Source: Diplocarpon mali (Eukaryota; Ascomycota; Leotiomycetes; Helotiales; Drepanopezizaceae). Taken from it: a stretch of 53,078 nucleotides of DNA. The notes under the pieces were generated by a model, which was given only the letters and a program-made list of their open reading frames with translations, ran no database searches and was not told where the DNA came from. Location of the stretch: the NCBI GenBank assembly GCA_024741835.1, contig JAENRP010000306.1:1-53078 (forward strand). The letters run 5' to 3'. Shown here one piece after another: positions 21,564 through 33,156 of this stretch (position 1 is its first letter; every line of letters starts with the position of its first letter). Position numbers and translations under genes: made by a program.

Positions 21564-24003
21564 TTATTGATATACAATGCTGGGGAACTTTTTGCGCCCA
21601 GGTATGTTGACGTGGTATTCGTGGATTCCCTCCAAAGTCGCCGCATATCTGCCTCGCCATTAGTACGTGGAATGTCAAGATTCGCACCGAGTTGAAGACT
21701 TACAAAACACTCCCATCCGGACTCCAGCAGATTCCCATTGTCTCTGCGGCGCGTAAAACCTCATTCAGCCGTCCGTTTTCAACCATTCCGCTGAGAAAAG
21801 AAACGGCTTCTTCCGGCGACTCCCGCCACCACGGCTGCCGCAACCGGTGTGCGAATTCCCGTGGATTTGCGTTTTGCTCTTCATCTGCTGCCACTGTGGC
21901 GCTGAGCCTCTCTGGAGGGGCGTCTGGTCGGGCGCGGAGATACATGGATTCGACTTCGGCCCACGGAGTCAGAGATTGAGGCGCGCGGGGAGAATCAGTA
22001 CCAAGAGATGGTCGACGACTGGGTGTCAATGATAAGGTATCGAATGTACGAGATGTGCTGTTAGTGTCTCTTCCATTGGATGTCTCAGCAGCCGTTATGA
22101 GGAGAGAAGAGTCGCGCTGTCTAGGTGTTGCTGAGGAGAGGTGATTCGAAGTAGCCCGTCTCTCGTTGTCCCGATTCCGTTCATCAATGAACGCCTGCAG
22201 CACGCCAGTACCAGTTCGTTCCTGATTGATGAGCTCGCGTAGGGCTGATGGAAGACGATGACCTGTAGCTATAGCAGGACGTGCATCCCCACTTGCTGTT
22301 GAACGCCGAGATGCGTTAAGAATTGTCGTCCTAGAGGATCCTGCTTCGGCGGAAACTTCTCGTGCAGCGTGTGCGTCTCGTCGTTGCCGTTCGATTCGAT
22401 GGGATCGTAGGACGTCAAGGTCTTCGTCTGTTGTGGAGGGCGTGCGATGCCGATCGATCTCGCGTATCATACTTCCTAATTGGCGTCTGTCTGATTGAAA
22501 TCCTAGAAATTCATCTGAATGGGTGAATAAAGCTTCATCACCTCGCAAGCCTGACAGCCGGGTGGATCTGTCTAGGATGGGTATCGTTTCTACATTTTGA
22601 TCGTTGGTGTTGATCAAGATTAGTTGCCTTGAATGGAAAAGTGTCCGGACGTCGGCAACGCCAATGCGGCCACGGGATTCTGTCCACGCCTGGAGAAAAT
22701 TAGTAAGCATTCTAGAGCGCTTGGAGTTCCTATGGTGGGCGTTCCTAATTGATGCCGTGTGTGAACGGATGGATTCACCTGCACTTACAAGGAGGTCATA
22801 GGGTCCTGGGGAGAAATCCATTGCTCTGACAGCCCCAGGCTGCCGACTAGGCCTTGATGTAGTGAAAGATACAATCAATGACTGAGGGTCGGTGAGGCAC
22901 TCCGCGTCGAAAACGGATATGACTCCATACTGTGTTGCCACAGCAAGATATTTTCCAGAGTTGGAGAAGCATAGCGCAAAGCTGCCTCTCATCTGGGATT
23001 TGTCTGCTTGCCGCTGACTCTCTAATTGTATTCTTCCAGCCATAACCCATTCGTAAACCGGGTTTGGAATTGATTCGAAATTTTCTGCGTTTATGACCTT
23101 CTGAATTCTCTTATGAACATAAAGAAATGGATCATCGCAGATTGATACCAAGAGTTCGCCATCAGGTGAGATGGCAGATCGATTGACGAAGTCGGGCAGG
23201 GTCAGCTTATGTAAAATGTCAGAAGTTGCCAGATCCAGTATCGAAACGGAGCAGTCATTATTCGAGACCACAGCCACTGCGGATTTATAAGCACGTTCTG
23301 ATACATCCCCACTCGGAAACCAAAGAGTCACGCAATTGACAATCTCTGAGCCAATCTTGTCGATCTCAGCAAAGGGTCTTGTAGAATTCCAGTTTTCTCG
23401 AAGTCTTGTGGAAGAGTTTTGCTCACGCGGGTATAAGCGTCGAGTCGGGTCGAGGTCTAACGGAAGTCGGGAGTCTGGATCTGCACTCAAGGAGGAAGAC
23501 AGTTCGGAGCCTATTGACCTTTGCTTCAAAGATATAGCTGAAAAGTCACCCGTGTCCCCACCACAACACAACCAATCTTTTGAGGCAACCAGACATCTTG
23601 GGTGGAAGGAGAGAGAGGACACAAGCTCGCGCTGCCTAGTCTTGGTGTTTATAGAGAAGATGTCTGTTCCGTGGGGAAAATAAATGACATTCTGCTCTGG
23701 GGAGCTTATGAGAGACCGCAACTGCCAATGACTGAATAGTGTTAGTCAAGTCCATTAATATTGATCTTTTATGTACAAGAGAAGAATACTGTACAAGGTG
23801 CCATGATCTGGCAGAGAATGTTGGTTGTTCCCATTCCCACACTCTTTAATAGACTCACCTTGTATCTATCTTTGCCTGGTAGTGCCTTCGAGGAAATGGG
23901 AGTATCAAGTCTTCAGTAGCGTTGTGCCTGCAACAAAAATTAGCTTAATGGATTCGATTTGGGACGCTGCATAAACATACAAGCTCTCATCTTTGACAGC
24001 CAT
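21564..24003 (-). CDS. DUF2415 beta-propeller (WD40-like) protein
   Basis: Five exons: 24003–23981, 23927–23859, 23731–22789, 22689–21704 and 21648–21564; 701 aa. All introns have good signals, for example GTATGT…GCTAAT…TTGCAG and GTAAGT…TACTAA…CCAG. The start MAVKDES, then LPFPRRHYQAKIDTSHWQLR, leads into propeller-like repeats (RSLISSPEQNVIYFPHGTDI, SKDWLCCGGDTGDF, SNSGKYLAVATQYGVISVFD). Splicing out a 99-bp intron restores AVRAMDFSPGPYDLLAWTE followed by SRGRIGVADVR (about residues 330–360), which matches what I know of the fungal DUF2415 region. The tail (about residues 400–640) is Arg/Ser-rich and disordered. The last exon gives WSPDGSVLYAATLEGIHEYH, a closing WD-like blade. Molecular function is unknown, probably scaffolding. 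The 99-bp intron is frame-preserving, so an unspliced reading would wrongly add 33 residues. Confidence 0.8.
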
Positions 24004-24165
24004 AGCTGCTACATGCGATAAGATACCCTTTCATGAAGTTCTTTGGTATATTGCAAGGCGTTGAAAGATGGCAGAGTCTAGAGAAAGCCAAGGTTATAAC
24101 TGCTCAATGCTTGATGCAGGCAAACTGAAGTTGCAATTGTAGTAGTCTCCAATACTGATAATGAC

Positions 24166-24185
24166 CTTCAAGAAGTGAAATTTCG
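24166..24185. promoter_or_regulatory. Candidate heat-shock element array
   Basis: Four contiguous 5-bp units read cTTCa aGAAg tGAAa tTTCg. Units 1–2 and units 3–4 are each an inverted nTTCn/nGAAn-type pair, the building block bound by Hsf1. The array is not perfectly alternating, because the GAA unit is repeated. It lies 366 bp upstream of the mitochondrial Hsp70 start, in the promoter shared with the divergent DUF2415 gene. Its location favours function; binding is inferred. Confidence 0.4.
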
Positions 24186-24550
24186 TACTGTCTTGTTTTA
24201 CCTTGTTTCATGACCTCAAAGAAGGCGCATTATTCCCTCGAGGCTGAGGTGGAGTCGAGGGGCTGTCGGCGCGGGCACTACCATATGCAAGACTGCCTCA
24301 GTCAGCAAAAAGTGGCCAAGTGACCAATCAGCCCGCCACGATAAGTGGGCTACTACTGTTTGCCGCTTGGCCGGTGCTTTTCAATTTCTGTGCAGTTCCA
24401 TGCGCTAAGGATTTTTTCTAGCATTTATGTGCTGCTCTGCTCCTCCAATTCACCTCAAGTCGCACTTATTTTACTTACAATTCCAACTGTGTCCCATCTC
24501 AAGAAACGTCTCTCACACATCCCCCCCTTAATCTCATCGTGGCTACTAAT

Positions 24551-26748
24551 ATGTTGTCATCAAGATTGTCCAGAGCTGTAAGTGCCACTACTGAAAAGGA
24601 CTTCGATTGCATCACCATCTAATAATTTGTAGCTTCCTCGAGCTACCTCTTCCGCAATAAGATCCTGCAAGCACACCCGAACACCTCTAGGCTCCTCATT
24701 TGTACGAAGATATGCAGATGAGGCTGAAAAGAAGGTCCGAGGACCAGTCATTGGTATTGATCTGGGTAAGTTTCCCTTGCTAGTGCTCGAGAATGTTGTG
24801 TGCTGATCATCTGCCTCACAGGAACTACAAACTCAGCTGTCGCTATTATGGAAGGCCAAACAGCTAAGATTATTGAAAACTCAGAAGGTACGCTCGATTA
24901 TAGACAGATTTTTCTTCCCAACCTAATCATTCCGCAGGCGCCCGAACAACTCCCTCGATAGTAGCCTTTGCACAAGATGGCGAGAGACTAGTTGGTGTTT
25001 CCGCGAAGCGTCAAGCTGTCGTCAATCCAGAGAACACACTGTTTGCCACGAAGCGTTTGATCGGCCGAAAGTTCACAGACATTGAGGTTCAACGCGATAT
25101 CAAGGAAGTCCCATACAAGATCGTGCAACACACCAATGGCGATGCCTGGGTTTCCGCGCGCGGAGAAAAGTATTCACCATCCCAAATTGGTGGATTTGTC
25201 CTGCAGAAGATGAAGGAGACTGCCGAGGCCTACCTTACCAAGCCAATCCAGAATGCCGTTGTAACCGTCCCTGCGTACTTCAACGATTCCCAGCGACAAG
25301 CCACCAAAGATGCCGGTCAAATCGCCGGACTCAACGTTCTCCGGGTCGTCAACGAGCCAACTGCTGCTGCTCTTGCCTACGGTCTTGAGAAGGATGAGGA
25401 CAAGATCATCGCTGTTTACGATTTGGGTGGAGGAACTTTCGATATCTCAGTTTTGGAGATCCAGAAGGGCGTCTTCGAGGTGAAGTCCACCAACGGCGAT
25501 ACCCACTTGGGCGGTGAGGATTTTGATATCCACTTGGTCCGCCATTTGGTTCAACAATTTAAGAAGGATTCTGGCATCGATATTTCGAACGATCGCATGG
25601 CTATTCAACGTATCCGTGAAGCTGCGGAAAAGGCAAAGATTGAGTTGTCTTCTTCTATGCAGACTGATATCAACCTTCCTTTCATCACTGCCGATTCTTC
25701 CGGACCAAAGCACATTAACCAAAAGCTGTCAAGATCCCAACTTGAGAAGCTTGTTGATCCTCTGATCAGCCGTACTGTTGAACCTGTTCGCAAGGCTTTG
25801 AAGGATGCCAACCTTCAGGCCAAAGACATCCAAGAAGTGATTTTAGTTGGTGGTATGACCCGCATGCCAAAAGTTGCCGAGTCCGTCAAGAGCATCTTTG
25901 GCCGCGACCCTGCCAAGTCCGTCAACCCTGATGAGGCCGTTGCTATGGGAGCTGCGATCCAAGGTGGTGTTCTTGCTGGTAACGTTACTGATGTGCTTCT
26001 TTTGGACGTCACCCCCTTGTCTCTGGGTATCGAGACTCTTGGAGGTGTTTTCACTCGTTTGATCAACAGAAACACTACAATTCCGACAAAAAAGTCCCAG
26101 GTCTTCTCCACCGCTGCCGACTTCCAAACCGCCGTCGAGATCAAGGTCTACCAGGGGGAGCGTGAGCTTGTCCGTGACAATAAGATGCTTGGTAACTTCC
26201 AACTTACTGGTATTCCACCTGCTCACAGAGGTGTTCCACAAGTCGAGGTCACCTTCGACATCGATGCCGATGCAATTGTTCACGTTCACGCTAAGGACAA
26301 ATCCACAAACAAGGATCAATCCATCACAATCGCCTCCGGATCTGGCCTCTCTGACGACGAGATCCAAAGCATGGTCAACGACTCTGAGAAGTACGCCGAA
26401 TCTGACAAGGAGCGAAAGAACGCCATCGAAGCCGCCAACCGTTCCGACGGTATCTTGAACGATACTGAGAAGGCCTTGAACGAGTTTTCTGATAGACTAG
26501 ATAAGAGTGAGGTCGATCAAATCCGTGAGAAGATCACAGCTCTCCGGGAGTTTGTTAGCAAGTCTCAATCTGGTGAGGGTACTGCCACCGCTGCCGAGAT
26601 CAAGGAGAAGACCGACGAGCTCCAAATGGCCAGCTTGAATCTCTTCGATAAGATGCACAAAGCCAAAGCTGAGGCCGGCGAGAACCCACCAGCTGGCGAG
26701 AGCCATACACCCGATGGTGAAGTCAAGGACGGCGAGAAGAAGCCATAA
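24551..26748 (+). CDS. SSC1: Mitochondrial Hsp70 chaperone
   Basis: Four exons: 24551–24577, 24633–24765, 24822–24887 and 24938–26748; 678 aa, the usual length for mtHsp70. Exons 1–2 encode an Arg/Ser-rich presequence ([17 protein letters not shown]... FVRRYA). The nucleotide-binding domain has [12 protein letters not shown] (about 49–60), [11 protein letters not shown] (about 236–246), [17 protein letters not shown] and the second phosphate loop [13 protein letters not shown] (about 378–390). The substrate-binding domain follows ([19 protein letters not shown]), then the helical lid (residues about 555–655) and an acidic Pro-rich tail. It is the matrix motor and folding chaperone that drives protein import with Tim44 and Mge1. 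The tail lacks the cytosolic EEVD, as expected for this paralogue. Early introns are small and in conserved positions. The gene is divergent from the DUF2415 gene, with 547 bp between start codons. Confidence 0.97.
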
Positions 26749-27407
26749 ATGACCTGACCATTCCCTGGACTAGTCTGCGATCTGGGGGGCTGGTCTGAAG
26801 AGACTGAACTGCCTCCTCTGTATTCATTTTGTACTCTTTTGTTGTACATCGGTGACTCTTCTCTGTCGTCATGGCTACCATAATGTTGTTTCTTCATAGT
26901 TTTGGGGGCGAAAACAAAAAGGCGTTGAGAGCTGTACGCATTGCGCATTGCAGTGTCAAATATAGCGTGGGCTCAAGGTGGCGGATACCTTTGCACAGGA
27001 ATGGACACTGTGGCTGTACAAAACTAGGATAAGACGACGAATAATATGACATCCCCTCTCACAGAGCTTCAGTGCGATTCACAGTCTTCTCTTGTACATG
27101 ATCCTCAGATATTATGCGTCACGATGCTGACTGTGCTGCATGTGGGCATGGGACTAGGCATGGACCAGCGCGTGGACTGGGTAATAGCCTTGCCCGTTTC
27201 TCTCCAGGTCAGCTCTCATTCTGTTGCATATCGCATTTTCATAGTATGTTTCACCAGAGATTACTACTAATTATGAAGACACTTGTCTCTTTCTGATTCA
27301 GTGGCTCGTCCAGCCTAGGTTCTCCTAGGATTTTGCTTTCACTGAAACGGTTTACTAGTGAGAATGAGGATACGTACAACTCCCTATGTACCTATTTCTT
27401 ATCTTCT
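26749..27407. other. Intergenic between convergent genes
   Basis: Holds the 3' UTR of the Hsp70 gene. No further coding signal. Confidence 0.5.
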
Positions 27408-27978
27408 TTAATTCTTTGGGGAATTCCAAATGTTCCTCTTGCGTTGGTATTCGCGAGAGGCAATATCGGCGGGCAGGTCAGCCGCTTTCCAATCTTCCTT
27501 TGCAATCTGATATGCGGCACGGCAACCAGTATCTCGCCGTCTCTTGTAATCATCCATGTATGTAAAAGCATACTTTCATCCACCAATAGCCCCTTACACA
27601 ATCCAGAGGAAAGAAGACATTTAAACATACCTACCGCATCCACTCCTCTCTTGATGGTGTGCTTTTTGATGGGAGAGCATTGTATTGAACTTATTGCTTG
27701 CTCTCTCGTCAGTGAGAATAGACGTTCCGTCAATGAGCATAGTAAGCATCACTTTTGACCTCTCCTGGTTCCGGGTTCCCTGGCCAGTGCTAACCTGCCT
27801 CCATTTTGTTTCTCATATTGATAAATCCATTCTCTTCTTGCGCAACGGATGAACCCATCCAAATATGCTGAAGTGGTACTGCAAAAGAGTAAACATAATG
27901 TGCCGACGCTGCACGACCCACGAAGCGAATGGCTCCAAATATGACATCGAACACGCGGGTCACGTGTCCCACAGCCAT
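27408..27978 (-). CDS. Candidate small spliced gene, unknown
   Basis: A tentative model with exons 27978–27795, 27702–27635 and 27572–27408 gives 138 aa with consistent phases. Exon 1 starts MAVGHVTRVFDVIFGAIRFV, which is hydrophobic with basic residues and could target or insert into a membrane. The last exon encodes a strongly helical charged tail (RRRDTGCRAAYQIAKEDW then ADLPADIASREYQRKR) that looks like real protein. The splice signals are weak (GTTAGC and GTAGGT donors, GAG and AAAG acceptors), so the middle may be wrong. The start codon faces that of eIF3g 153 bp away, a typical compact divergent promoter. I cannot assign a family. The alternative is a chance open frame antisense to the eIF3g 5' region, because the exon-1 frame stays open upstream into that gene. 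Confidence 0.3.
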
Positions 27979-28131
27979 CAAGAATTTATTCTGGGCAGCC
28001 GAGATGTTCCCCGCCGTGACGACGATAATCTCAAACCAAGAAATCTCATCCCCGCGCAGCACCTCCAACACACATCTCTCTGGAGCTCCTGAACAGAAAG
28101 CCACGAACTGAGCGCATAGAACGGGATTAAG

Positions 28132-29155
28132 ATGTCGAAAGTTGCAGGGTAAGGAGCTCCGCCTGTCCCTTGCCCGTCCGCCACCATCAGCGGAAAGAAG
28201 AAGCTCTTGACTGATATTCCTTGCTTCACAGTCGTGCCGACTGGGCCGACGATGAGGATCTCGACGATACCGGCGCCACCGAGCTCCCTCCACCCTCCAC
28301 AACTACCAATAAAGATGGCACTAAGACAATTGTCTCCTGGAGGTTCAACGACGAGGGTAAGAAGGTGAAAACCACACGTCGGATCCGATTCACAGTACAT
28401 AAGGAGGTTGTCAATCCGCGGGTAGCAGAGCGCAAGCAATGGTCAAAGTTTGGACTTTCTGCTAAGGATGGTTCCGGGGTACGTTGATCTTCAGCTTACG
28501 CGTTCACGGAGAAATTATTTACAGTTACAAATGACAGCCAGCTACGGATACCACAAGTGTAGGAGAGAACATCATATTTCGTCCAAGCACCAACTGGAGA
28601 AAAGACGCCAAGGAGGAGATGACTGAAGCCGGCAGCATGAAGGACAAGTTGAAGGACAAGAAAGTCAAGTGTCGTATCTGTAACGGCGAGCATTTCACAT
28701 CTCGCTGTCCATTCAAGGACACCATGGCCCCGGTCGGCGGGGAAGGTGCAACAACCGATGTTGCTGGCGGTTCCGCAGACGCCGTCGAGGGGCCCGGCGG
28801 CCTAGGAGTAGGAAAGAGCTCGTATGTCCCGCCGCACATGCGGAATGGCGGCGGAGCAGCAGCAGGTGGCGACAGAATGGGTGGCGGAAAGTACGAGCGC
28901 GACGATCTGGCCACGCTGCGGGTAACCAACGTGTCGGAGATGGCAGAAGAGCAGGAGCTACGCGATATGTTTGAGCGGTTTGGTCGGGTCACGAGAGTCT
29001 TCCTTGCGAAGGACCGCGAGACGGGCATGGCGAAGGGGTTTGCGTTTATCAGTTTCCAGGAGCGGACGGATGCGGCGAAGGCATGCGAGAAGATGGATGG
29101 GTATGGCTTCAAGCATCTCATTCTCCGAGTGGAGTTTGCAAAGAAAGCAGCTTAG
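28132..29155 (+). CDS. TIF35: Translation initiation factor eIF3 subunit G
   Basis: Three exons: 28132–28148, 28232–28478 and 28538–29155; 293 aa, the normal size of fungal eIF3g. The N-terminal part ([20 protein letters not shown], then [20 protein letters not shown]) binds eIF3i in known homologues. A CCHC-like zinc knuckle, [13 protein letters not shown], sits at about residues 133–145. A Gly-rich linker ([13 protein letters not shown]) leads to a C-terminal RRM with RNP2 LRVTNV (about 215) and RNP1 KGFAFISF (about 254). It acts in the cytosolic eIF3 complex in scanning and reinitiation. The third-exon acceptor is the second AG (28536–28537); using the first AG at 28523–28524 would shift the frame. 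The first exon is only 17 bp (MSKVA plus two bases). Confidence 0.95.
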
Positions 29156-30067
29156 ATACCAAAAGACGTCCTATCGCGTCGATGGACCGACCTGTAATAA
29201 AAATTCACGCAGCAATTGCCAATCCTGGGGCACATGAATACCGGCCGGATTGCCGTCATGAATGCAGCGTCGTCTGGTCTCGAGTGAGAGGTTCGTCAAT
29301 CCGTTCGCCGTTGCACACCAGCAGCTCGGCCAGTCGCGCTCTACCCAATCACTTGGTTCAGATCTCTTCACGCGGGAAAGACGGTTGTCTCTGGGGGACG
29401 AAGCATTGTGTTGTTGTGTGGACATGGGATCTGTTTCGAAACGTTGGTGCAAAGCAGCCCCATCCGAGCGTTCGAGGCAGACAATCCGGTCGTCCGCCGA
29501 ATCTCGACGCGAGGACCTCGTCCCAATCCGAGCACCACTGCTTCATTGCCATGGTTGGACGTGCTCGAGCCCCAAGGGCCATCTAGAACTTCCCTCGCCG
29601 ACGCCACGATGCGGTGTTTGGGCGCCGCGCACCTCCAACTACTCTGCCTTGGGCTTAGAGAGGCGCCCGAGAGACGGATTCCACACTCAACTCCAATATC
29701 GGTCCGATAGATCACTTCCACGCCCGGGCGGCAGCCGCTCAGGCATATCTGATGCTCTGCGTCGACGCTGTTTTTGATGTGCTGCGGAGAATGAACCTTG
29801 CTTGATGCTTCGTGCCCAGGGTCCCGTCCGATTGTCACTTTTCCTCCTTGGCCCTTTCTTCTCCAGGTTCCTTTACTTCCGCGCTGTTGCCCTCCTCATT
29901 TTCCCCCATTACAGCAAGACTTGGGCTAAATAAGTTTTCCTAAACTTCGTTACATTCGTTTTCTTTCTCTTTCAACTCACTCCCTCTACTCCTTCTACTC
30001 GTCTGCGTGCCTCTCCATGCATCTCTGTGTGCGCAAGGAGAAGTCTACTACTTATAGCAAGTAACCA
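29156..30067. other. Intergenic, 0.9 kb
   Basis: Downstream of eIF3g and upstream of the Pth11-like gene. Overlapping open frames on both strands reflect GC-rich sequence and share no family signature. A CT-rich stretch at about 29950–30000 may be promoter or 5' UTR of the receptor gene. Confidence 0.5.
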
Positions 30068-31516
30068 ATGCAGATACCACCCCCCGAGGTGGTCGCGTCA
30101 TGGCCGGTCCAGAATCTGGTCAACCCCGAGACGAGAGGCATGGGCAACGTCGTCCTAAACATTGTTCTCTACACTCTTTTACTGTCTTTCGTTGCTCTGC
30201 GTATCTTCACGAGGACGCAGCTGAAGAATGCATTTGGGGTCGATGATACGTTTATCTTGTGTGCCTTGGTTCGTCCTCTTGGACTCTTCCCCCCTATGGT
30301 TTCGGGGGACTTGAGGCTGATGAGGGGTAGCTACCGACAACGGGGTTCTTCACCATGAGCATTTTAAAGGATACCAAGTACCTGTGGGTTCGTCATACGG
30401 TATGCTTGCTGACGGCTATGTTTCAATGGAGCGGGTGGAAAAGCTGATATTGAATGCAGTATGACATCCCACCAAGCCATGTTGTTGGAGGACTCAAACT
30501 GGTGATGGCGGCAGAAGTGACCTTCGCCGCCGCTATCACGCTCACCAAGCTGTCTATGCTGATGCTTGTCAAGAGACTGCTTGCAAGTGCCTCACTTTTC
30601 TGGCGGCGAATCACTCTCCTGGCGATCGCCATTGTGACGATCCAGGGGAGTGTGTTTTGCTTGACAATCCTCTTTCAATGCCGGTACGCCCCATCCTTGT
30701 TCTGGACCAAGCACTTTTTTGTGTTTTCCCTCAGGTGCACGCGTTGACGATGTGACGAATAGACCAATGCAGGATTACTGGAAGATCACAAAAGGCCCGC
30801 AACCCAACTGCATCGACCAGCCTGCCACCCTTCTCTCAGCGGGTATCATAAACACCTTAACCGACATCCTGACGGTGCTCCTCCCAATTCGCACCATTTC
30901 TACTCTCCAACTTCCAAGACGTCAAATGGCGATCGTCATCTTGCTTTTCGGCTTCGGCTTCATCTCGTGTATAGCCGGTATCATCCGTACATACTTCATG
31001 TACGAGGTCACCACAGGGTGGGATCAAACATGGCGTTCATACCCAGTCTGGATAACCTCTGCATTGGAGCTTTACATCGGAATCGTGCGTCTCCTCTTCT
31101 CTCCTCACCCAGCGACCGCGATCACGTTCTCAATCAACAGCAACCATCTTTAGGTTTCAATTTCTAATATTCCGTAGATCTGCGCCTCAATCCCGGCCAC
31201 CAAACCCTTCTTCTCAACCTACCTTCCCGAAGTCTTCGGTAGCATGACCTCTTCCTTTTCCAATTCCCACTACCAGTGCCCCTCAAGATGCAACCGCAGC
31301 CAAACCCAACCCAGCAGTCACGACGGAGAACTGTTGGATCTCGAGAAGCAACTCGGCGTTTCGGGTGCGAGGAAAAGAGGCATAAATGAGACGGTCATTT
31401 CCAGACTGGAGAGCAGGGACTGTGAGGCTGGGGAGGTGAATGGAGAGTGTATTATGGTCGTCCAGACTTTTGAGACAGAAACGGGACGCTGGTCGGGGAT
31501 GAGCGGTAGGAGGTGA
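30068..31516 (+). CDS. Pth11-like rhodopsin-domain integral membrane protein
   Basis: Five exons: 30068–30268, 30331–30399, 30460–30683, 30763–31084 and 31178–31516; 384 aa. Seven hydrophobic segments are visible: NVVLNIVLYTLLLSFVALRI, FILCALLPTTGFF, LKLVMAAEVTFAAAITLTKL, ITLLAIAIVTIQGSVFCLTI, TLLSAGIINTLTDILTVLLP, MAIVILLFGFGFISCIAGII and SALELYIGIICASIP. Typical family anchors are FTRTQLKNAFGVDD after helix 1, DIPPSHVV, the FQCRPMQDYW loop between helices 4 and 5, and the terminal ICASIPATKPFF. The family is the fungal rhodopsin-domain group of GPCR-like proteins; no CFEM domain is present, unlike Pth11 itself. The cytosolic tail (about 100 residues) is short and ends DLEKQLGV... RWSGMSGRR. 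The ligand is unknown. Junction phases agree throughout. Confidence 0.85.
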
Positions 31517-32876
31517 GGATTGGGGTGGGTGGAGTAGGATCTTGAAGGGCGTTATAGGTACCTGGCGGTTGGGTTCGGAGGCGCGGCCGTAGGCCAGGGT
31601 CACTTGTTTTGGGCACGCAGGGCGTCAGGTGCGTAGATACATGGAGCTGCAGCATATGGTTGGCGTTCTTATTCCTCCATTCTGTGCCAATATGCAAAAT
31701 CCCAGTTTCTCTCCATTTCACATTAAGAGCGGGCATTTCAGCCTACGCGGGTATCGGCGATTATACAACGCCGTGATTTGCCAGCAGTTGCTAACTAGAG
31801 GGGAGCCGTCTTAAAATGAACAGCGCGATAATGTCCCTTTTTTTCTGCTACAGTCGACCTCCCCTCCCCGTCTCTTCCTCCCTAGTTTTTAGTCTGTGGG
31901 AGACTTACTCGCCACTAGGAGAGGGGGCTATTGCGGTGGCGAATGGCGAAGAAGATTAAGAAACACAAGAAATAGAGCACCTTATGGATCATAGGTAGTG
32001 TATTTGAGTGAGTCGGGGCAAGCCAAGGTATTTTCCGGCGAAAATAAGATAACCGGAATGACTCTCTGCAATTTGACACTTTTACAAAATCTATTAGATT
32101 ATACCATTAATATCATACTGTATATTTGTAGCCGTATTATTCAAGTAGCGAAGAATCATTTGAGGTTCGGCGTAAGCTGAAAAGACATTTCTGGATCTCC
32201 GATTTGACACCACCTGCCTTGAGCACCGTTGCGCACTAGGGGCAAAGTCCAAAGCAAGGGATGGCTCTGCAGAACCGAGCCGCCGAGACCTTCAGAACGA
32301 TCATTCGTCGTGTCCGTCTGTATGCCCGATCAATCGTCGCAAGGCAATCTCAACCTCTTATCCACATAGTCGGTGATCTGGCTACACAGGTCATGATACC
32401 TCTGAGAGATGGCTCTTGTTCTCAAAGTCGGCCAATGCATTGAAGACATCCCACGTGACTACTGACCTGGTCTACCATGTTGGCACCGGCCAGTTTCTAC
32501 AGCCAGCAGAGAGCCCTTGGTAAACTCTACTTTCGTCTAATGCTTGATCCTCGGCTCTTAGAATTAAGCGACCATACAATGTAGGTCTGTTCTAAGAATG
32601 TTCCAAGATTGACGGCGCTTGAACAATTGGCTTCAATCGTCGGCTACAACTTTGAAATGGTCGGAACTAACCGCATGATATTTCGCTTTTTCATCACATC
32701 AGGTGCACCTGGCGGCCTGCTTCGTCACTCAGTGAGGAAATGCCTGTGATGCGCTTTCATTTAAACCAAATCATTTGTACTTTCTAGCTGCAATAGAAGT
32801 TAAGTTGACTCAGGTCAAGTGATGATGATAGTAATAACGTTTAGATGGTACTCTAGTTCGAACCAATGATACTTTC
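31517..32876. other. Gene-free flank, turning AT-rich
   Basis: The first part is GC-balanced 3' flank of the receptor gene. From about 31980 it becomes AT-rich with many stops in all frames. No gene seen. Confidence 0.5.
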
Positions 32877-33156
32877 TACTTAGTACATAGGGAAATAATC
32901 TAAGGTTTTCTATCTATGCACACTAGATTCTTGGCAATGCTGCTTTTATTAAATTCCTTAGTATTTTATATAGCCACCTTTTGCGTCAATCACTGCTTTA
33001 TATCTATTTAGCATTTCCCTAATCAAATCTCTAATTATCTTAACTGTTATTGATTCCTAAGCTTCAAGTACCCCCTGTTGAAACCCCTGCATAAAAGAAG
33101 GTTCTAGTATAGCGCACAGACAGAAAACCTCAGATTATTTCCCCATGTACTAAGTA
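32877..33156 (-). mobile_element. Tc1/mariner relic with both terminal inverted repeats, RIP-mutated
   Basis: Inverted arms at about 32875–32921 and 33112–33158 match over some 47 bp with five differences, all A in the left arm against G in the right arm when aligned. TA flanks each end as expected for Tc1/mariner (TA|CTTAGTACAT ... ATGTACTAAG|TA). Between the arms the minus strand still encodes the family's transposase C-terminus (RYKAVIDAKGGYIKY then stop), with an upstream TAG where a Trp codon is expected. About 1 kb of coding sequence is missing, so this is a deleted, inactive copy. Confidence 0.8.

Noticed and set aside
29262..29838. Overlapping 100–170 codon frames on both strands
   Set aside because: Several phases are open at once, typical of GC-rich noncoding sequence. 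None has a family signature.
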